The position numbers were made by a program, and so were the translations under genes. A stretch of 42,599 nucleotides of DNA from Legionella sp. (lineage in GTDB: Bacteria; Pseudomonadota; Gammaproteobacteria; Legionellales; Legionellaceae), in the NCBI GenBank assembly GCA_009995425.1, contig JAACPN010000010.1, positions 1 to 42,599 on the forward strand. Reading direction: 5' to 3'. Under the pieces are notes generated by a model. The model was given only the letters and a program-made list of their open reading frames with translations, made no database searches and was not told the origin of the DNA. Shown piece after piece: positions 1-9,039 of this stretch; position 1 is the first letter of the stretch, and every line of letters begins with the position of its first letter.

Positions 1-642
1 CGGGTACTATATATTCAAGATGATGTGTATCCGCGCTTTAAAGAATTACTGCAGGGGGCCATGGCTGAACTTGTGATCGGCGATCCACGTTGGCTTAAAA
101 CCGACGTGGGTCCGGTGATTGATGCAGGCTCGTTGAAGCAATTAAAAGTGCATGTTCAAGAGATGAAAACCAAGCATCAGCTGATTTATGAATGCGCGTT
201 GAGTTCAAGTTGCCGTGATGGGCACTTTATGCCACCCACAGCGATCGAAATTACCAGCATGCATGATTTATCAGAAGAAGTGTTTGGGCCTATTTTGCAT
301 GTGATACCGTTTAAACAAAATATGCTGGGACATGTGATTGATGAAATCAATAGCACGGGTTATGGACTGACGTTTGGGATTCATAGTCGCATTAAACGAA
401 CCATAGAATTTGTTCGTGAACGCGTTCATGTCGGTAATTTTTATGTGAATCGTAATACGACGGGTGCTGTGGTTGGCCTGCAACCATTTGGTGGTGAAGG
501 GCTTTCAGGAACCGGGCCTAAAGCAGGTGGACCACAGTATTTACTGAGATTCTGTCATGAACGTACGTACACAGAAAATACAACAGCAGCCGGCGGTAAT
601 GCGAGTCTGATGACGTTATCAGATGAAGATGATGAGACGTAA
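1..642 (+). CDS. putA: PutA, C-terminal part of bifunctional proline dehydrogenase / P5C dehydrogenase (5' truncated by window)
   Basis: The frame is open from base 1 to the TAA at 640-642 and encodes the last 213 residues of PutA. This enzyme oxidises proline to glutamate through pyrroline-5-carboxylate. What is visible is the C-terminal half of the NAD-dependent aldehyde dehydrogenase domain: EVFGPILHVI, then the NRNTTGAVVGLQPFGGEG stretch and the SGTGPKAGGP segment typical of PutA. The catalytic cysteine motif normally lies just before the RVLYIQDDV segment at the window edge, so it is outside the window. The GTG at 25 is internal and not a start. The gene ends 50 bp from the convergent minE. 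Identification is firm; only the upstream extent is unseen. Confidence 0.95.
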   Translation, partial: RVLYIQDDVYPRFKELLQGAMAELVIGDPRWLKTDVGPVIDAGSLKQLKVHVQEMKTKHQLIYECALSSSCRDGHFMPPTAIEITSMHDLSEEVFGPILHVIPFKQNMLGHVIDEINSTGYGLTFGIHSRIKRTIEFVRERVHVGNFYVNRNTTGAVVGLQPFGGEGLSGTGPKAGGPQYLLRFCHERTYTENTTAAGGNASLMTLSDEDDET

Positions 643-660
643 TAAGTCTAGACTGAGTTT

Positions 661-686
661 ACCTTCTCCCTCGTGTGGGAGAAGGT
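661..686. terminator. Hairpin between convergent putA and minE
   Basis: Perfect 10-bp inverted repeat, ACCTTCTCCC and GGGAGAAGGT, around a 6-nt loop, placed between the convergent 3' ends of putA and minE. There is no strong T-run on either side (only GTTAGTTT on the plus side). It may be a weak bidirectional terminator or a dispersed palindromic repeat of the CTTCTCCC/GGGAGAAG kind. The structure is seen directly; the terminator role is inferred from position. Confidence 0.55.
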
Positions 687-692
687 GTTAGT

Positions 693-977
693 TTAAGCAT
701 TAATTTCTTCGGTTACGGTGAGTGCTTCTTCAGGCATGGTGATGTTTAATTCTAGAACAGCACTATTATCATCGGCCCTCTCTAAACTTACCACGACTTG
801 ATCCCGATCAATCGGCACATACTTAGAAATTACGGCAAGAATTTCTTCTTGCAGTTTGGGTAAGTAATCCGGCGTGTTATGCTGGGCTCGCTCGTGAGAA
901 ATAATAATTTGCAAGCGCTCTTTTGCAACCAATGCAGATGGCGCCTTACGTTTTTTTAGATAATTAAAAAGACTCAT
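693..977 (-). CDS. minE: MinE, cell division topological specificity factor
   Basis: This 94-aa protein has the standard MinE length. The N-terminal amphipathic segment MSLFNYLKKRKAPSA would serve as the membrane and MinD-contact helix, followed by AKERLQIIISHER and a C-terminal dimerisation domain with PDYLPKLQEEILAVISKYV. MinE stimulates MinD ATPase at the membrane and drives pole-to-pole oscillation, which places the division site at mid-cell. The start ATG overlaps the minD stop codon by 4 bp, so the two are translationally coupled. The 3' end faces putA. Confidence 0.96.
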   Translation of the reverse strand: MSLFNYLKKRKAPSALVAKERLQIIISHERAQHNTPDYLPKLQEEILAVISKYVPIDRDQVVVSLERADDNSAVLELNITMPEEALTVTEEINA

Positions 978-1804
978 GCCGTCATTCCTTCCTTGTTTTT
1001 GCTAAATAGGCGTCGCAGAATTCCTTTCCGCTCCGCATTCATAAATCGCATAGGGCGTTCTTCACCCAAAAAGCGCGCAATGGCGTCTTGGTAAGCAATA
1101 CCTGCGTCACTGCTTTCGTCGAGCACAACAGGCGTACCCGTGTTAGAGGCTTTGAGAACAGCCGAAGACTCAGGAATGATACCAATCAATGGAATCGCTA
1201 AAATATCTTTTACATCTTCAACCGATAGCATGTCACCTTTGGTAACACGTTCAGCATCGTAGCGTGTGAGCAACAAATGTTCTTTAACAGGTGAACGGCC
1301 ATCAATAGCACGTTTAGTTTTACTGGCTAATATTCCTAAAATACGGTCTGAATCTCGAACAGACGATACTTCAGGGTTGGTGACTACAATGGCATGATCA
1401 GCAAAGTGCATTGCCATCATCGCGCCGGCTTCAATACCTGCAGGTGAGTCGCAGACAATATACTCAAATGTTTTTGAGAGCTCTTCAATCACACGTTCAA
1501 CGCCTTCGAGTGTCAGCGCGTCTTTATCGCGTGTTTGTGATGCAGGAAGAATATACAAATTAGGCAGGCGCTTGTCTTTCACCAACGCTTGTTTAAGTGA
1601 TGCATCGCCATTAATAACATTGATAAAATCATAAACAACGCGTCGTTCGCAACCCATAATCAGGTCAAGATTTCGGAGGCCAATATCAAAATCGATAACT
1701 ACGGTTTTATGGCCACGCATGGCTAAAGCAGATGAAATAGCAGCAGAAGATGTCGTTTTTCCAACACCGCCTTTTCCGGATGTCACCACAATAATATTGG
1801 CCAC
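974..1804 (-). CDS. minD: MinD, septum site-determining ATPase
   Basis: MinD is a ParA/MRP-family membrane ATPase that, with MinC and MinE, positions the division septum. The deviant Walker A is KGGVGKT near the N-terminus, and the C-terminal ILRRLFSKNK resembles the amphipathic membrane-targeting helix. I chose the GTG at 1804 (276 aa, protein begins VANIIVVTSGKGG) because an AAGGA-type ribosome binding site lies just upstream. The longer reading from 1852 adds 16 residues that no MinD has. minE follows with a 4-bp overlap. No minC lies upstream: the next gene is thiL, 107 bp away, so MinC must be encoded elsewhere or be absent. Confidence 0.95.
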   Translation of the reverse strand: MANIIVVTSGKGGVGKTTSSAAISSALAMRGHKTVVIDFDIGLRNLDLIMGCERRVVYDFINVINGDASLKQALVKDKRLPNLYILPASQTRDKDALTLEGVERVIEELSKTFEYIVCDSPAGIEAGAMMAMHFADHAIVVTNPEVSSVRDSDRILGILASKTKRAIDGRSPVKEHLLLTRYDAERVTKGDMLSVEDVKDILAIPLIGIIPESSAVLKASNTGTPVVLDESSDAGIAYQDAIARFLGEERPMRFMNAERKGILRRLFSKNKEGMTA

Positions 1805-1911
1805 GGCGTTTTCCTTATGATAATTAATTATCTTTAGATAGATTATGAGCAAAGATGTTTTTAGTTTACACGCGATACGTAGAAAGATTCAACAGCTGAT
1901 TGCTATAGGGT

Positions 1912-2874
1912 TTAATTGTTTTCACCAAAATGCGAAAAAGGTTTTAAATTAAGTTCGATCTGCTTATTATTTTTGAAAATATGCACGCCCGCTCCATCGT
2001 GAAATTGTCCAATAGGGATTAAATCGTATCCAAACGCTTGTTTGAATTGGTGCGTTATTTTTGTACAGGCTTGCTGAGATATACTGATCATGAGCCCATA
2101 ATCTTCTCCGCCGGTGAGTTGTGTGGCTATGGGATCGAGCTTGAGAGCACGACAAGCGTTTTTAAAGCTCGCATTGGGTTTTAATGCATTGAGATGAATG
2201 TGTGCAGCTAGATTAGAGGCTTCGCAAAAACGTTGGAGGTCCAGATACAAACCATCAGAAATATCCATCATACCCGTGACGGTAGCTTGTGAGCCAAACC
2301 AAGCACCTTCTTGAAGACGTGCGGTTGGTTGTAATAAATTGTGTTTATAATCTAAAAAATTAGCGTGATCTGTTTCAAGCGCCGAGAAGCCAAGATGTGC
2401 ATGCCCTAAATTTCCTGCAACATAAATCATATCCCCAGATTGAGCTTGTGATCGCAGTTTTATATGGTGTTTAGGGGCAATACCTAGGGCTGTGACGCTA
2501 ATGAATAGGTTATCAGTGGTGTGAGTTGTATCACCACCAATAAGCATCACAGGCACAGCTTGACAGGCATCGGTGAAGGCTTTCAAAAATAATTGAGTTT
2601 GAGATTCAAAATATTTAGGTATCGATAAGCCAAGCAAAACAAACGCAGGGATTGCTCCCATTGCAGCGATATCACTTAAATTTACATGCAATGCTTTGTG
2701 TGCAAGGCTCGCGGCATCTTGATATTTGAGCCTAAAATGCGTGTTTTCTACCAACAAATCTTTACTGATGACATAGCTTTTATCAGCACTAAAATCTAAA
2801 ACAGCAGCATCATCCCCAATATGATCGGGGAAGGCTGTTTTGAGAGCTTGGATTATTTTGGATTCGTTGAGCAT
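1912..2874 (-). CDS. thiL: Thiamine-monophosphate kinase ThiL
   Basis: The 320-aa protein matches ThiL, the PurM-like ATP-dependent kinase that converts thiamine monophosphate to thiamine pyrophosphate, the last step of cofactor synthesis. Visible marks are the early GDDAAVL motif (metal/ATP), the NLSDIAAMGAIP segment, the GGDTT motif and, near the C-terminus, GGEDYGL. Length is normal. The ATG at 2874 gives the expected N-terminus but has no obvious Shine-Dalgarno. The gene lies upstream of minDE on the same strand with a 107-bp gap, so it may or may not be cotranscribed. No TPP riboswitch motif was recognised upstream. Confidence 0.93.
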   Translation of the reverse strand: MLNESKIIQALKTAFPDHIGDDAAVLDFSADKSYVISKDLLVENTHFRLKYQDAASLAHKALHVNLSDIAAMGAIPAFVLLGLSIPKYFESQTQLFLKAFTDACQAVPVMLIGGDTTHTTDNLFISVTALGIAPKHHIKLRSQAQSGDMIYVAGNLGHAHLGFSALETDHANFLDYKHNLLQPTARLQEGAWFGSQATVTGMMDISDGLYLDLQRFCEASNLAAHIHLNALKPNASFKNACRALKLDPIATQLTGGEDYGLMISISQQACTKITHQFKQAFGYDLIPIGQFHDGAGVHIFKNNKQIELNLKPFSHFGENN

Positions 2875-3203
2875 AGAAAAATAAACCGCAGTTGACAGCG
2901 AGTTGCGGTATTATGACATATGCGTGGTATTTTATACGAGCGATTTAATGTCGCTTGATGTTGGGGAATGCGTCTCGGAGCGTGCCAGGGGAAATGGGAC
3001 AAAATTTGTGATGAGCTAAGGAACTTAATTAGCTTGCCACACATTCCTTACCATCACGTAATGTGGCTAGTTTCCCCATACCATGCCCCTTTCTTACCTT
3101 CGGTAGCATTTATATTGAGGCAACCCGGGTATTTTCTAATCGTAAGGTGATCTGAAACAAGTAGTCTATAATTAAGTCATAAAGACTTGTTTATGGATTG
3201 GTT
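2875..3203. other. 329-bp intergenic region between thiL and the kinase-like gene, with hairpins
   Basis: This divergent gap must hold the promoters of thiL (minus) and the kinase-like gene (plus). A TATAAT at 3167-3172 is a plausible plus-strand -10 box, but no good -35 is paired with it. Two inverted repeats are visible: AGCTAA (3014-3019) with TTAGCT (3029-3034), and GCCACACATT (3036-3045) with AATGTGGC (3060-3067, 2-nt bulge). The open frame at 2968-3150 has no ribosome binding site and no protein-like composition, so I do not call it a gene. No known riboswitch or sRNA was recognised. Confidence 0.4.
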
Positions 3204-5333
3204 ATGCCTTTGTTAGCGTTAAACAGCGGTTTAGGGCAGTACAAAAAAATTGAGCAAGCTATTGATGATTTTAATGCGACGGCCGACGATGATGTGATGC
3301 AAAAAATTTATCGGTTGCAAGTGTTGAATGCGCTTATTGAAAGGGCGCCTTCCTCTCAAGAACTCGATGCATGGCTTAATAATACAGCGAATGTAGGTTG
3401 GGAGCAGCAATTACAGAAAATAGGTGTAAATCGTGATGCCTCGGCATACCTTAAAAGCATTGAGTTTGCGCAGGCAGTACAACGTGCTTCAGATAAAACA
3501 GAAGATCCCTATGAAGATGAGACATTATACACGCTCTTGGCTGAACGTGATGCGTTACTTCAAAGCCCCAATGATCTTAAAACGTTTGAAAGTGTTAATC
3601 GACGTTTGTTTGCTTTATCCAATCAAGACGAAAAATTACAAGCGAGAACGCTTGAGCATCGGCATTTTCTTGCATTAAGTTATGCCAAATTAGAAGCGAT
3701 TAAGGGCGTGGTAGAACAAAATTTTGACGAATACAACACGAAAAAATTAAGCAGTGCTAATAATCTCAATTTCTTTTTAGATATTGACGGTGAGCCTAAT
3801 CCATTGGTGATTCGTGTCGAAGATAGAGCAACGTTAAGTGATGAAGCTGATTTACAAAGCCATCCCGTATCTGAATATTTTTCAGAAGATTATGCAACGA
3901 TGATGTTGCCTTTCAAAGGTGAAGGTGAGTTTGACGAGGTAGGGTATCAACCGGTGGTGCTTAGTCAATATGCATCCAATGGTGATTTATCGCATTTTTC
4001 TGAAAGTATAGCTTCCGAATCCAGTGAAGCGAAAGGCAAAACTGCGCAAACATGTTTTTCACAATTGTCTGATTTTTTGATTAAGCTTGAAGACTCGGGT
4101 CATTATCACCCAGATATCAAGCTATCTAATTTTTTATATGATGATGGACGGGTATTTTGTGCAGATAGAAAAACGTTTATTAACACTGAACAAGCTCCGA
4201 TTGGTAACATACTGACGACACCGCATCATGCACCACCTGAATTTCTTGATAAAGTTCATATTGATTTTAAAAACGCTACAATGACACCGAAAAAACGAAG
4301 TGATCGCATTGATATGCTAAGTTTCATGCAATATCAGGTAGGTTCTGCCATAGGTGAATATTTAGATAATACGCGTGCATTGAATGACAACCCTTTATCT
4401 AATCACGTTCAAAACTTACGTGTTTTGCAAACTGAACTTATGCGAAAAAATCCAAACGATCGATTAAAGCTTCAAGAATTTAACCAGCTTATTAATCAAA
4501 CTGATAAAAATCCTTCTGTTTTTTTAGCTCAATTAGAAGAGTTGTATCCAAATAAAGATTTAAGTTTTAATCAAGATATTATGGCATTAGAAAAGCTCTT
4601 GTCAGAAAGTAACCCGTCTTTAGAGCAAGTTTCTGAGATGATTAAAGCGTTACCTGAAGGAGCTTTAAATGATGCGCGCTATCAATCTGTGCGAAGTAAA
4701 GTTGAAAAGCAAATCAATAAATTAGAAAAGCAAGTGCATAATCAAGATAAAGCACTTGCGACACGAACCGAACGAACGCTCGACTTTTTAGGAATTCAAC
4801 GTGTACCAGAAAGAGCACAATCAGAGCAAATAAAAAAATTATTAAGTGCATTAAAAGAGTTGATAGAGCCCAAGCAAGTCGAGCAAGCAGCGCAAGCTGA
4901 GTCGGTTATTTCAGAATCCTTGTCAGATAATAGTACAATGGTCGCAGAGCCTTACAGTTCAGGTACGTTTGTGCAAAAATCGATAGATGTTGATTTTTTT
5001 GAATTCGATGATTTGGTTGTAAGAGATAGGCCGTCGTCGTCGAATGCTGATACCGAAGTGAATGGATATTCACCAGAACCGTTTGAGGCGTCAAGCACCA
5101 TGAAAATGGCACCTGAGCAGTCACCTAAGCCAGAGAACATCGCAAATATATTAAAATCAATGTTTGAAGAGACGAGACCCGAGCAAGAAGCTGATGATAT
5201 AGACACAACGATTGAGCGAGGGAATGCTAAACAATCACTTAAAGATGCTTTAAATGAAATAAAAGAAGAAAAACCTTCGGGTGAGTACGAACAAGAAAAA
5301 AAATACGACCCAGGTTCCACACCTAAGCTTTAG
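3204..5333 (+). CDS. Protein kinase-like protein, candidate secreted effector
   Basis: The 709-aa protein (ATG at 3204; the frame also has a TTG at 3198) carries a eukaryotic-type kinase core in order. A hinge-like YASNGDL is at about 256-262. A catalytic loop HPDIKLSN has D304, K306 and N309. An ADRK in place of DFG has D321, and an APPE in place of APE is at 343-346. The VAIK-type lysine seems replaced by arginine in LVIRVED (R204), so activity is uncertain. The roughly 360 residues after the kinase core are hydrophilic, probably helical, then disordered. The C-terminus is rich in glutamate (NEIKEEKPSGEYEQEKK), like the E-block of Dot/Icm effectors. It has no signal peptide or membrane segment. 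It stands alone, divergent from thiL. Kinase fold likely; effector role is inference. Confidence 0.7.
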   Translation: MPLLALNSGLGQYKKIEQAIDDFNATADDDVMQKIYRLQVLNALIERAPSSQELDAWLNNTANVGWEQQLQKIGVNRDASAYLKSIEFAQAVQRASDKTEDPYEDETLYTLLAERDALLQSPNDLKTFESVNRRLFALSNQDEKLQARTLEHRHFLALSYAKLEAIKGVVEQNFDEYNTKKLSSANNLNFFLDIDGEPNPLVIRVEDRATLSDEADLQSHPVSEYFSEDYATMMLPFKGEGEFDEVGYQPVVLSQYASNGDLSHFSESIASESSEAKGKTAQTCFSQLSDFLIKLEDSGHYHPDIKLSNFLYDDGRVFCADRKTFINTEQAPIGNILTTPHHAPPEFLDKVHIDFKNATMTPKKRSDRIDMLSFMQYQVGSAIGEYLDNTRALNDNPLSNHVQNLRVLQTELMRKNPNDRLKLQEFNQLINQTDKNPSVFLAQLEELYPNKDLSFNQDIMALEKLLSESNPSLEQVSEMIKALPEGALNDARYQSVRSKVEKQINKLEKQVHNQDKALATRTERTLDFLGIQRVPERAQSEQIKKLLSALKELIEPKQVEQAAQAESVISESLSDNSTMVAEPYSSGTFVQKSIDVDFFEFDDLVVRDRPSSSNADTEVNGYSPEPFEASSTMKMAPEQSPKPENIANILKSMFEETRPEQEADDIDTTIERGNAKQSLKDALNEIKEEKPSGEYEQEKKYDPGSTPKL

Positions 5334-5449
5334 TATAGGAATCAAATAAACGCTATTGTGCTTGATTGAAAAGAATGTTTTTACGTGCTTGATTAAGTTA
5401 GGTAGACTAGGTTTATTAAGTTTATCTATGCATAATGGAGTATAAAATC

Positions 5450-5848
5450 ATGTTTGCTAAAAATAAAATCACCTCTTACGTTGGGCTCGGCATTGTATTG
5501 ATAGGCTTGTCGGCATGTTCACCTGGAAATGAACAAAAATATTCAACAAATCCAAAGGCATTGCAGCAAGCGATGAGGCAATGCCCTGATCATCCTCCTA
5601 AAAATATAAGCTGCGAGCAATTAAGTAATATATCAATGCGAGTCAATCAATTAGCCTATAAACTGCGACTTGATCAACAAGCTTATGGTAAAGACATTTT
5701 GGCCTTACAAACGATGATTACAGAGCAACGACATGCGCTTGAGAAAAATCCGAATAAAGTCGAACTCAATAACAGCTTGAAAAATAATCAAAAACTTTTG
5801 CAAGAGCACCTTGCTGTTGTCCGTTGGTTGGCTTCACCTGAGGGCTAA
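5450..5848 (+). CDS. Small putative lipoprotein upstream of surE
   Basis: The 132-aa protein has a lipoprotein signal: a short basic start, a hydrophobic core ([11 protein letters not shown]) and the lipobox LSAC followed by SPGNE. The mature part has conserved-looking cysteines (QCPDHP, ISCEQL) and a long helical region that could form a coiled coil. I chose ATG 5450 rather than 5435 because GGAG sits 9 bases upstream and the signal peptide then begins correctly. It ends 2 bp before surE and is probably cotranscribed with it. The function is unknown to me. Confidence 0.8.
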   Translation: MFAKNKITSYVGLGIVLIGLSACSPGNEQKYSTNPKALQQAMRQCPDHPPKNISCEQLSNISMRVNQLAYKLRLDQQAYGKDILALQTMITEQRHALEKNPNKVELNNSLKNNQKLLQEHLAVVRWLASPEG

Positions 5849-5850
5849 GC

Positions 5851-6609
5851 ATGAGAATTTTAGTAAGTAACGATGATGGGGTGCTTGCACCTGGAATTAA
5901 AGTGCTTGCCGAAGCGCTGAGAGATTTTGCTGAAATTTATGTGATTGCACCTGATCGTAATCGTAGTGGCGCAAGTAATTCTTTAACATTAACCAAGCCA
6001 TTACGTGTGAAGCAATTGGATAATGGGTATTACAGTACCGAAGGCACACCAACTGATTGCGTTCATTTGGCGTTGACCGGTTTATTTGATGTTAAATTTG
6101 ATATGGTCATTTCGGGCATTAATGATGGAGCGAATTTAGGGGATGACGTGCATTATTCGGGTACCGTTGCGGCTGCAATGGAAGGACGAAACTTAGGTTT
6201 TCCTGCTATTGCCGTTTCGCTGGTCGGGCGGCCGGTTGAGTATTATGAAACGGCGGCTTCAGTGATTAAATACTTAGCTAATAAACTAAAAAAAGACCCG
6301 CTTCAGTCTCAAACAATTTTGAACGTCAATGTTCCTAATCTTCCCCTAGATAAAATTCGAGGTATAGAAGTCACGCGTTTAGGTACACGCCATGCAGCCG
6401 AGCCTACCGTTAAAACAACCGATCCACGAGGCCGAGATATTTATTGGATTGGTCCTCCAGGAAACGAGGCTGATGCTGGACCTGGTACCGATTTTTATGC
6501 TGTGAGTCAAGGCATGGTTTCGATCACGCCGCTTCATCTTGATATGACGCATTATAAAGTGTTTGATCATCTTGCAGCTTGGACGGATGGAGCCTCGTTT
6601 ACGGCATGA
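5851..6609 (+). CDS. surE: SurE, 5'/3'-nucleotidase
   Basis: The 252-aa protein matches SurE, a metal-dependent phosphatase of nucleoside 5'- and 3'-monophosphates linked to stationary-phase survival. The N-terminus [10 protein letters not shown] supplies the metal ligands D8 and D9, and S39 lies in [10 protein letters not shown] as expected. [11 protein letters not shown] and [19 protein letters not shown] are the family signatures. It overlaps the next gene by an ATGA junction. The order surE-yqaA-nlpD-rpoS is the conserved gammaproteobacterial stationary-phase cluster, but the pcm gene often found after surE is missing here. Confidence 0.97.
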   Translation: MRILVSNDDGVLAPGIKVLAEALRDFAEIYVIAPDRNRSGASNSLTLTKPLRVKQLDNGYYSTEGTPTDCVHLALTGLFDVKFDMVISGINDGANLGDDVHYSGTVAAAMEGRNLGFPAIAVSLVGRPVEYYETAASVIKYLANKLKKDPLQSQTILNVNVPNLPLDKIRGIEVTRLGTRHAAEPTVKTTDPRGRDIYWIGPPGNEADAGPGTDFYAVSQGMVSITPLHLDMTHYKVFDHLAAWTDGASFTA

Positions 6610-7190
6610 AAATTTTCTCTTATCTTTACGACAAAATGCTGGCATGGTCAGGGCATCGTCATGCACGCTATTATTTAGCTGGGGTATCGTTTTCTGAGTC
6701 TTCATTTTTTCCTATACCGCCTGACATTATGTTGTTAACAATGGGGTTGGCTACACCAAAGCGTGCTTGGTATTATGCATTGATTACTTTGATTTTTTCC
6801 GTGCTCGGTGGTTGCTTTGGATATGTGATCGGTATGTTTTTTATGGATATTTTACAGCCACATATTTTAGCCTCATCATATGCCTCTGCTTATGAGCATG
6901 TCCGTAGTTGGTTTGGGCAATGGGGGGTTGGGGTTGTTCTTCTAGCTGGTTTTACACCCATACCGTATAAGTTATTTACGATTGCCGCCGGAGCCATGCA
7001 TATGGCGTTTGTACCTTTTGTGTTAGCTTCGATTGTTGGACGAGGGGCTCGATTTTTTTTAGTCTCAGGATTGGTTGTTGTATTCGGAGCGCGTGTTGAA
7101 AAGCATGTTCGTCGTTGGATTGATTGGATTGGTTGGCTTCTTGTTGTAGTATTGCTGCTGGGTTATATTATAATCAAATTAAAGGATTAA
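6606..7190 (+). CDS. yqaA: YqaA-type VTT/SNARE-associated membrane protein
   Basis: The 194-aa protein has four or five hydrophobic segments and resembles YqaA of the DedA/VTT superfamily ([11 protein letters not shown]...[11 protein letters not shown]...[17 protein letters not shown]). The paired P-rich re-entrant motifs FPIPPD and FTPIPYK are typical of these inner-membrane, possibly lipid-scrambling or transport, proteins. The ATG at 6606 overlaps the surE TGA (ATGA), which makes translational coupling likely and rules out the longer reading from 6579. nlpD follows after 7 bp. The precise substrate is not known. Confidence 0.88.
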   Translation: MKIFSYLYDKMLAWSGHRHARYYLAGVSFSESSFFPIPPDIMLLTMGLATPKRAWYYALITLIFSVLGGCFGYVIGMFFMDILQPHILASSYASAYEHVRSWFGQWGVGVVLLAGFTPIPYKLFTIAAGAMHMAFVPFVLASIVGRGARFFLVSGLVVVFGARVEKHVRRWIDWIGWLLVVVLLLGYIIIKLKD

Positions 7191-7197
7191 TAAACTC

Positions 7198-7920
7198 ATG
7201 GTTCGATATCGCAAGCAGGCGTTGTTTTTAGGGCTTTTTTTAAGTTTACTGATGCAAGGTTGTGGCATGCGTGAAGGTGGCTTGGCACCGGTCGAAGAGT
7301 CAACTTGGTATGGGACTAACCCTTCTATAGACAGCCATGTTGTCAAACAAGGTGAGACACTTTATTCCATCGCCTTTCGTTATGACCAAGATTATCATCG
7401 TCTTGCTGCATTAAATCATCTCAAATCACCTTATGGTCTCAAGATTGGACAAGTTCTTCATATTAAATCAACATCTTCTGTTGAGAATTTTGCTTCAGAT
7501 TTAGTAAAAGCCTTACCCAGAGCACCTAAACTACCTTTGATGGCGGGTAAATCAACGTGGTTGTGGCCGGCACAGGGGCGTGTCATGAGAACATTCTCAC
7601 CCAGTAACGGCCGAAAAGGTATTGATATTGCGGGTAAAAAAGGTTCTAAAATTCGTGCATCTTCTGCAGGGATTGTTGCCTATGCGGGTGATGGGTTACC
7701 AGGGTATGGACATTTGGTTATTTTAAAACATGATACCGAATACCTGACAGCTTATGGAAATAATCAAAAAATCCTTGTTCATAGTGGCCAGTATGTCAAG
7801 CAAGGTCAGGTGATTGCTGAAATGGGCGTGGTGAATAGGCGTTTCTGGGGTGTCCATTTTGAGGTGAGGCGACGAGGTGAGCCCGTTAATCCACTTAATT
7901 ATTTAAAGAAAAAAACTTGA
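7198..7920 (+). CDS. nlpD: NlpD-like lipoprotein with LysM and degenerate M23 peptidase domain
   Basis: The 240-aa lipoprotein has a signal peptide ending in LMQGC, a LysM peptidoglycan-binding domain (HVVKQGETLYSIAFRYD, about residues 44-90) and a C-terminal LytM/M23 domain (from about 120). Metal-site residues look degenerate: the usual HKGxD is RKGID here, while GVHFEV is kept near the end. This fits NlpD-type amidase activators rather than active endopeptidases. NlpD activates cell-wall amidases during daughter-cell separation in relatives. It lies directly upstream of rpoS, as in other gammaproteobacteria, where an rpoS promoter often sits within nlpD. Confidence 0.93.
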   Translation: MVRYRKQALFLGLFLSLLMQGCGMREGGLAPVEESTWYGTNPSIDSHVVKQGETLYSIAFRYDQDYHRLAALNHLKSPYGLKIGQVLHIKSTSSVENFASDLVKALPRAPKLPLMAGKSTWLWPAQGRVMRTFSPSNGRKGIDIAGKKGSKIRASSAGIVAYAGDGLPGYGHLVILKHDTEYLTAYGNNQKILVHSGQYVKQGQVIAEMGVVNRRFWGVHFEVRRRGEPVNPLNYLKKKT

Positions 7921-7980
7921 CAAATAACCTAATTCTGTTGCAACAATAAGATTAAGTGCATCATTCTGCGGGGAAGCAAC

Positions 7981-9036
7981 ATGACAAATCAAATGGATGT
8001 GGGAAGTCGTAGTGAGCTTGAATTGGAGTTAGATCTAGATATTGATCCTGTTGATGATGTGATGGATGATGTTATGGATGATGTTATGGATGATGTTATG
8101 GATGATGTGATTGAAGTTAACAGTAAGAAAAAAAACAGTAAAAAAAATAAACTATTGGACGATGAGCAAGAAGATTTAGGCGATGCAGGAAAAACACTCT
8201 CTAAAGCCATGGATGCCACGCAAATTTATTTGGGAGAAATTGGTTTCTCACCTTTACTCACCGCTAAAGAAGAAGTTTATTATTCAACACGCGCCTTAAA
8301 AGGTGATGAAGATGCCCGTAAAAAAATGATTGAATCTAATTTACGTTTGGTCGTTAAAATATCACGGCGTTATTTAAATCGTGGTTTGCCTCTTTTGGAT
8401 TTAATTGAAGAAGGTAATTTAGGCTTAATGAAGTCTGTTGAAAAGTTTGATCCAACGCGAGGTTTTCGTTTTTCAACGTATGCCACGTGGTGGATTAGGC
8501 AGACCATTGAGCGAGCCATCATGAATCAAACGCGCACCATTCGTTTGCCTATTCATGTGGTCAAAGAGCTCAATGTTTATTTAAGAGCCGCACGTAAGCT
8601 CACCCAGCAATTGGATCATGAACCCTCAGCTGAAGAAATAGCGGAAATGCTGGATACGCCCTTGGAAGATGTTCAAAAGCTCTTAGGGTTAAACGATAAA
8701 GTCACATCGATTGATACACCGTTTGGTTTTGATGAAAACAAATCCTTGTTGGATACTATTGCAGATGAAAATAGCATGAATCCAGCAGAATGGTTAACCA
8801 ACGAAAATATACGTGAACATATTGAGGCGTTTATTGGGGAGTTAACTGAAAATCAACAAGAAGTGATCGCACGTCGGTTTGGTTTGCACGGGTTTGAAAA
8901 AGCAACGCTTGAAGATGTCGGACGTGAAATTAACTTAACACGTGAGCGTGTGAGGCAAATACAGGTGGAAGCACTCAAAACGTTACGAGGTTTAGTGGTT
9001 GATCGCTTAGGTCTTTCTTCAGAAGATTTGTTGTAA
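7981..9036 (+). CDS. rpoS: RpoS, stationary-phase sigma factor
   Basis: The 351-aa sigma-70 family protein matches RpoS. Region 1.2 begins at [16 protein letters not shown]. Region 2 has [16 protein letters not shown] and [18 protein letters not shown]. Region 3 follows [15 protein letters not shown], and region 4 has [17 protein letters not shown] then [18 protein letters not shown] ribosome binding site precedes the ATG. It would direct RNA polymerase to stationary-phase and transmission-stage genes. Unusual is the acidic N-terminus, which contains four VMDD units and a lysine/asparagine-rich stretch before region 1.2. The nlpD-rpoS gap is 60 bp. Confidence 0.97.
   Translation: MTNQMDVGSRSELELELDLDIDPVDDVMDDVMDDVMDDVMDDVIEVNSKKKNSKKNKLLDDEQEDLGDAGKTLSKAMDATQIYLGEIGFSPLLTAKEEVYYSTRALKGDEDARKKMIESNLRLVVKISRRYLNRGLPLLDLIEEGNLGLMKSVEKFDPTRGFRFSTYATWWIRQTIERAIMNQTRTIRLPIHVVKELNVYLRAARKLTQQLDHEPSAEEIAEMLDTPLEDVQKLLGLNDKVTSIDTPFGFDENKSLLDTIADENSMNPAEWLTNENIREHIEAFIGELTENQQEVIARRFGLHGFEKATLEDVGREINLTRERVRQIQVEALKTLRGLVVDRLGLSSEDLL
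8053..8112 (+). repeat. 12-bp tandem repeat inside rpoS
   Basis: Five consecutive 12-bp units of the form GATGATGTKATG run from 8053 to 8112; the third, fourth and second are identical and the last is diverged (GATGATGTGATT). They encode DDVM repeats in the N-terminal region of RpoS, ahead of region 1.2. Because the unit is a multiple of three, copy-number changes would lengthen or shorten the protein without breaking the frame. Confidence 0.95.
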
Positions 9037-9039
9037 GTA

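Noticed and set aside
974-1852. Longer MinD start at 1852
   Set aside because: It adds 16 residues not found in MinD and lacks a ribosome binding site; the GTG at 1804 has one.
2968-3150. 60-codon open frame in the thiL-kinase gap
   Set aside because: No ribosome binding site, unusual His/Pro-rich composition, and it spans hairpins and the likely promoter region.
7198-7920. Degenerate M23 site in NlpD as sign of a broken gene
   Set aside because: NlpD/EnvC-type amidase activators normally lack the metal ligands, so this is ordinary.
7989-8219. Minus-strand open frame opposite the rpoS repeat
   Set aside because: Its sequence (repeated SITSSITSS) is only the antisense of the 12-bp repeat.
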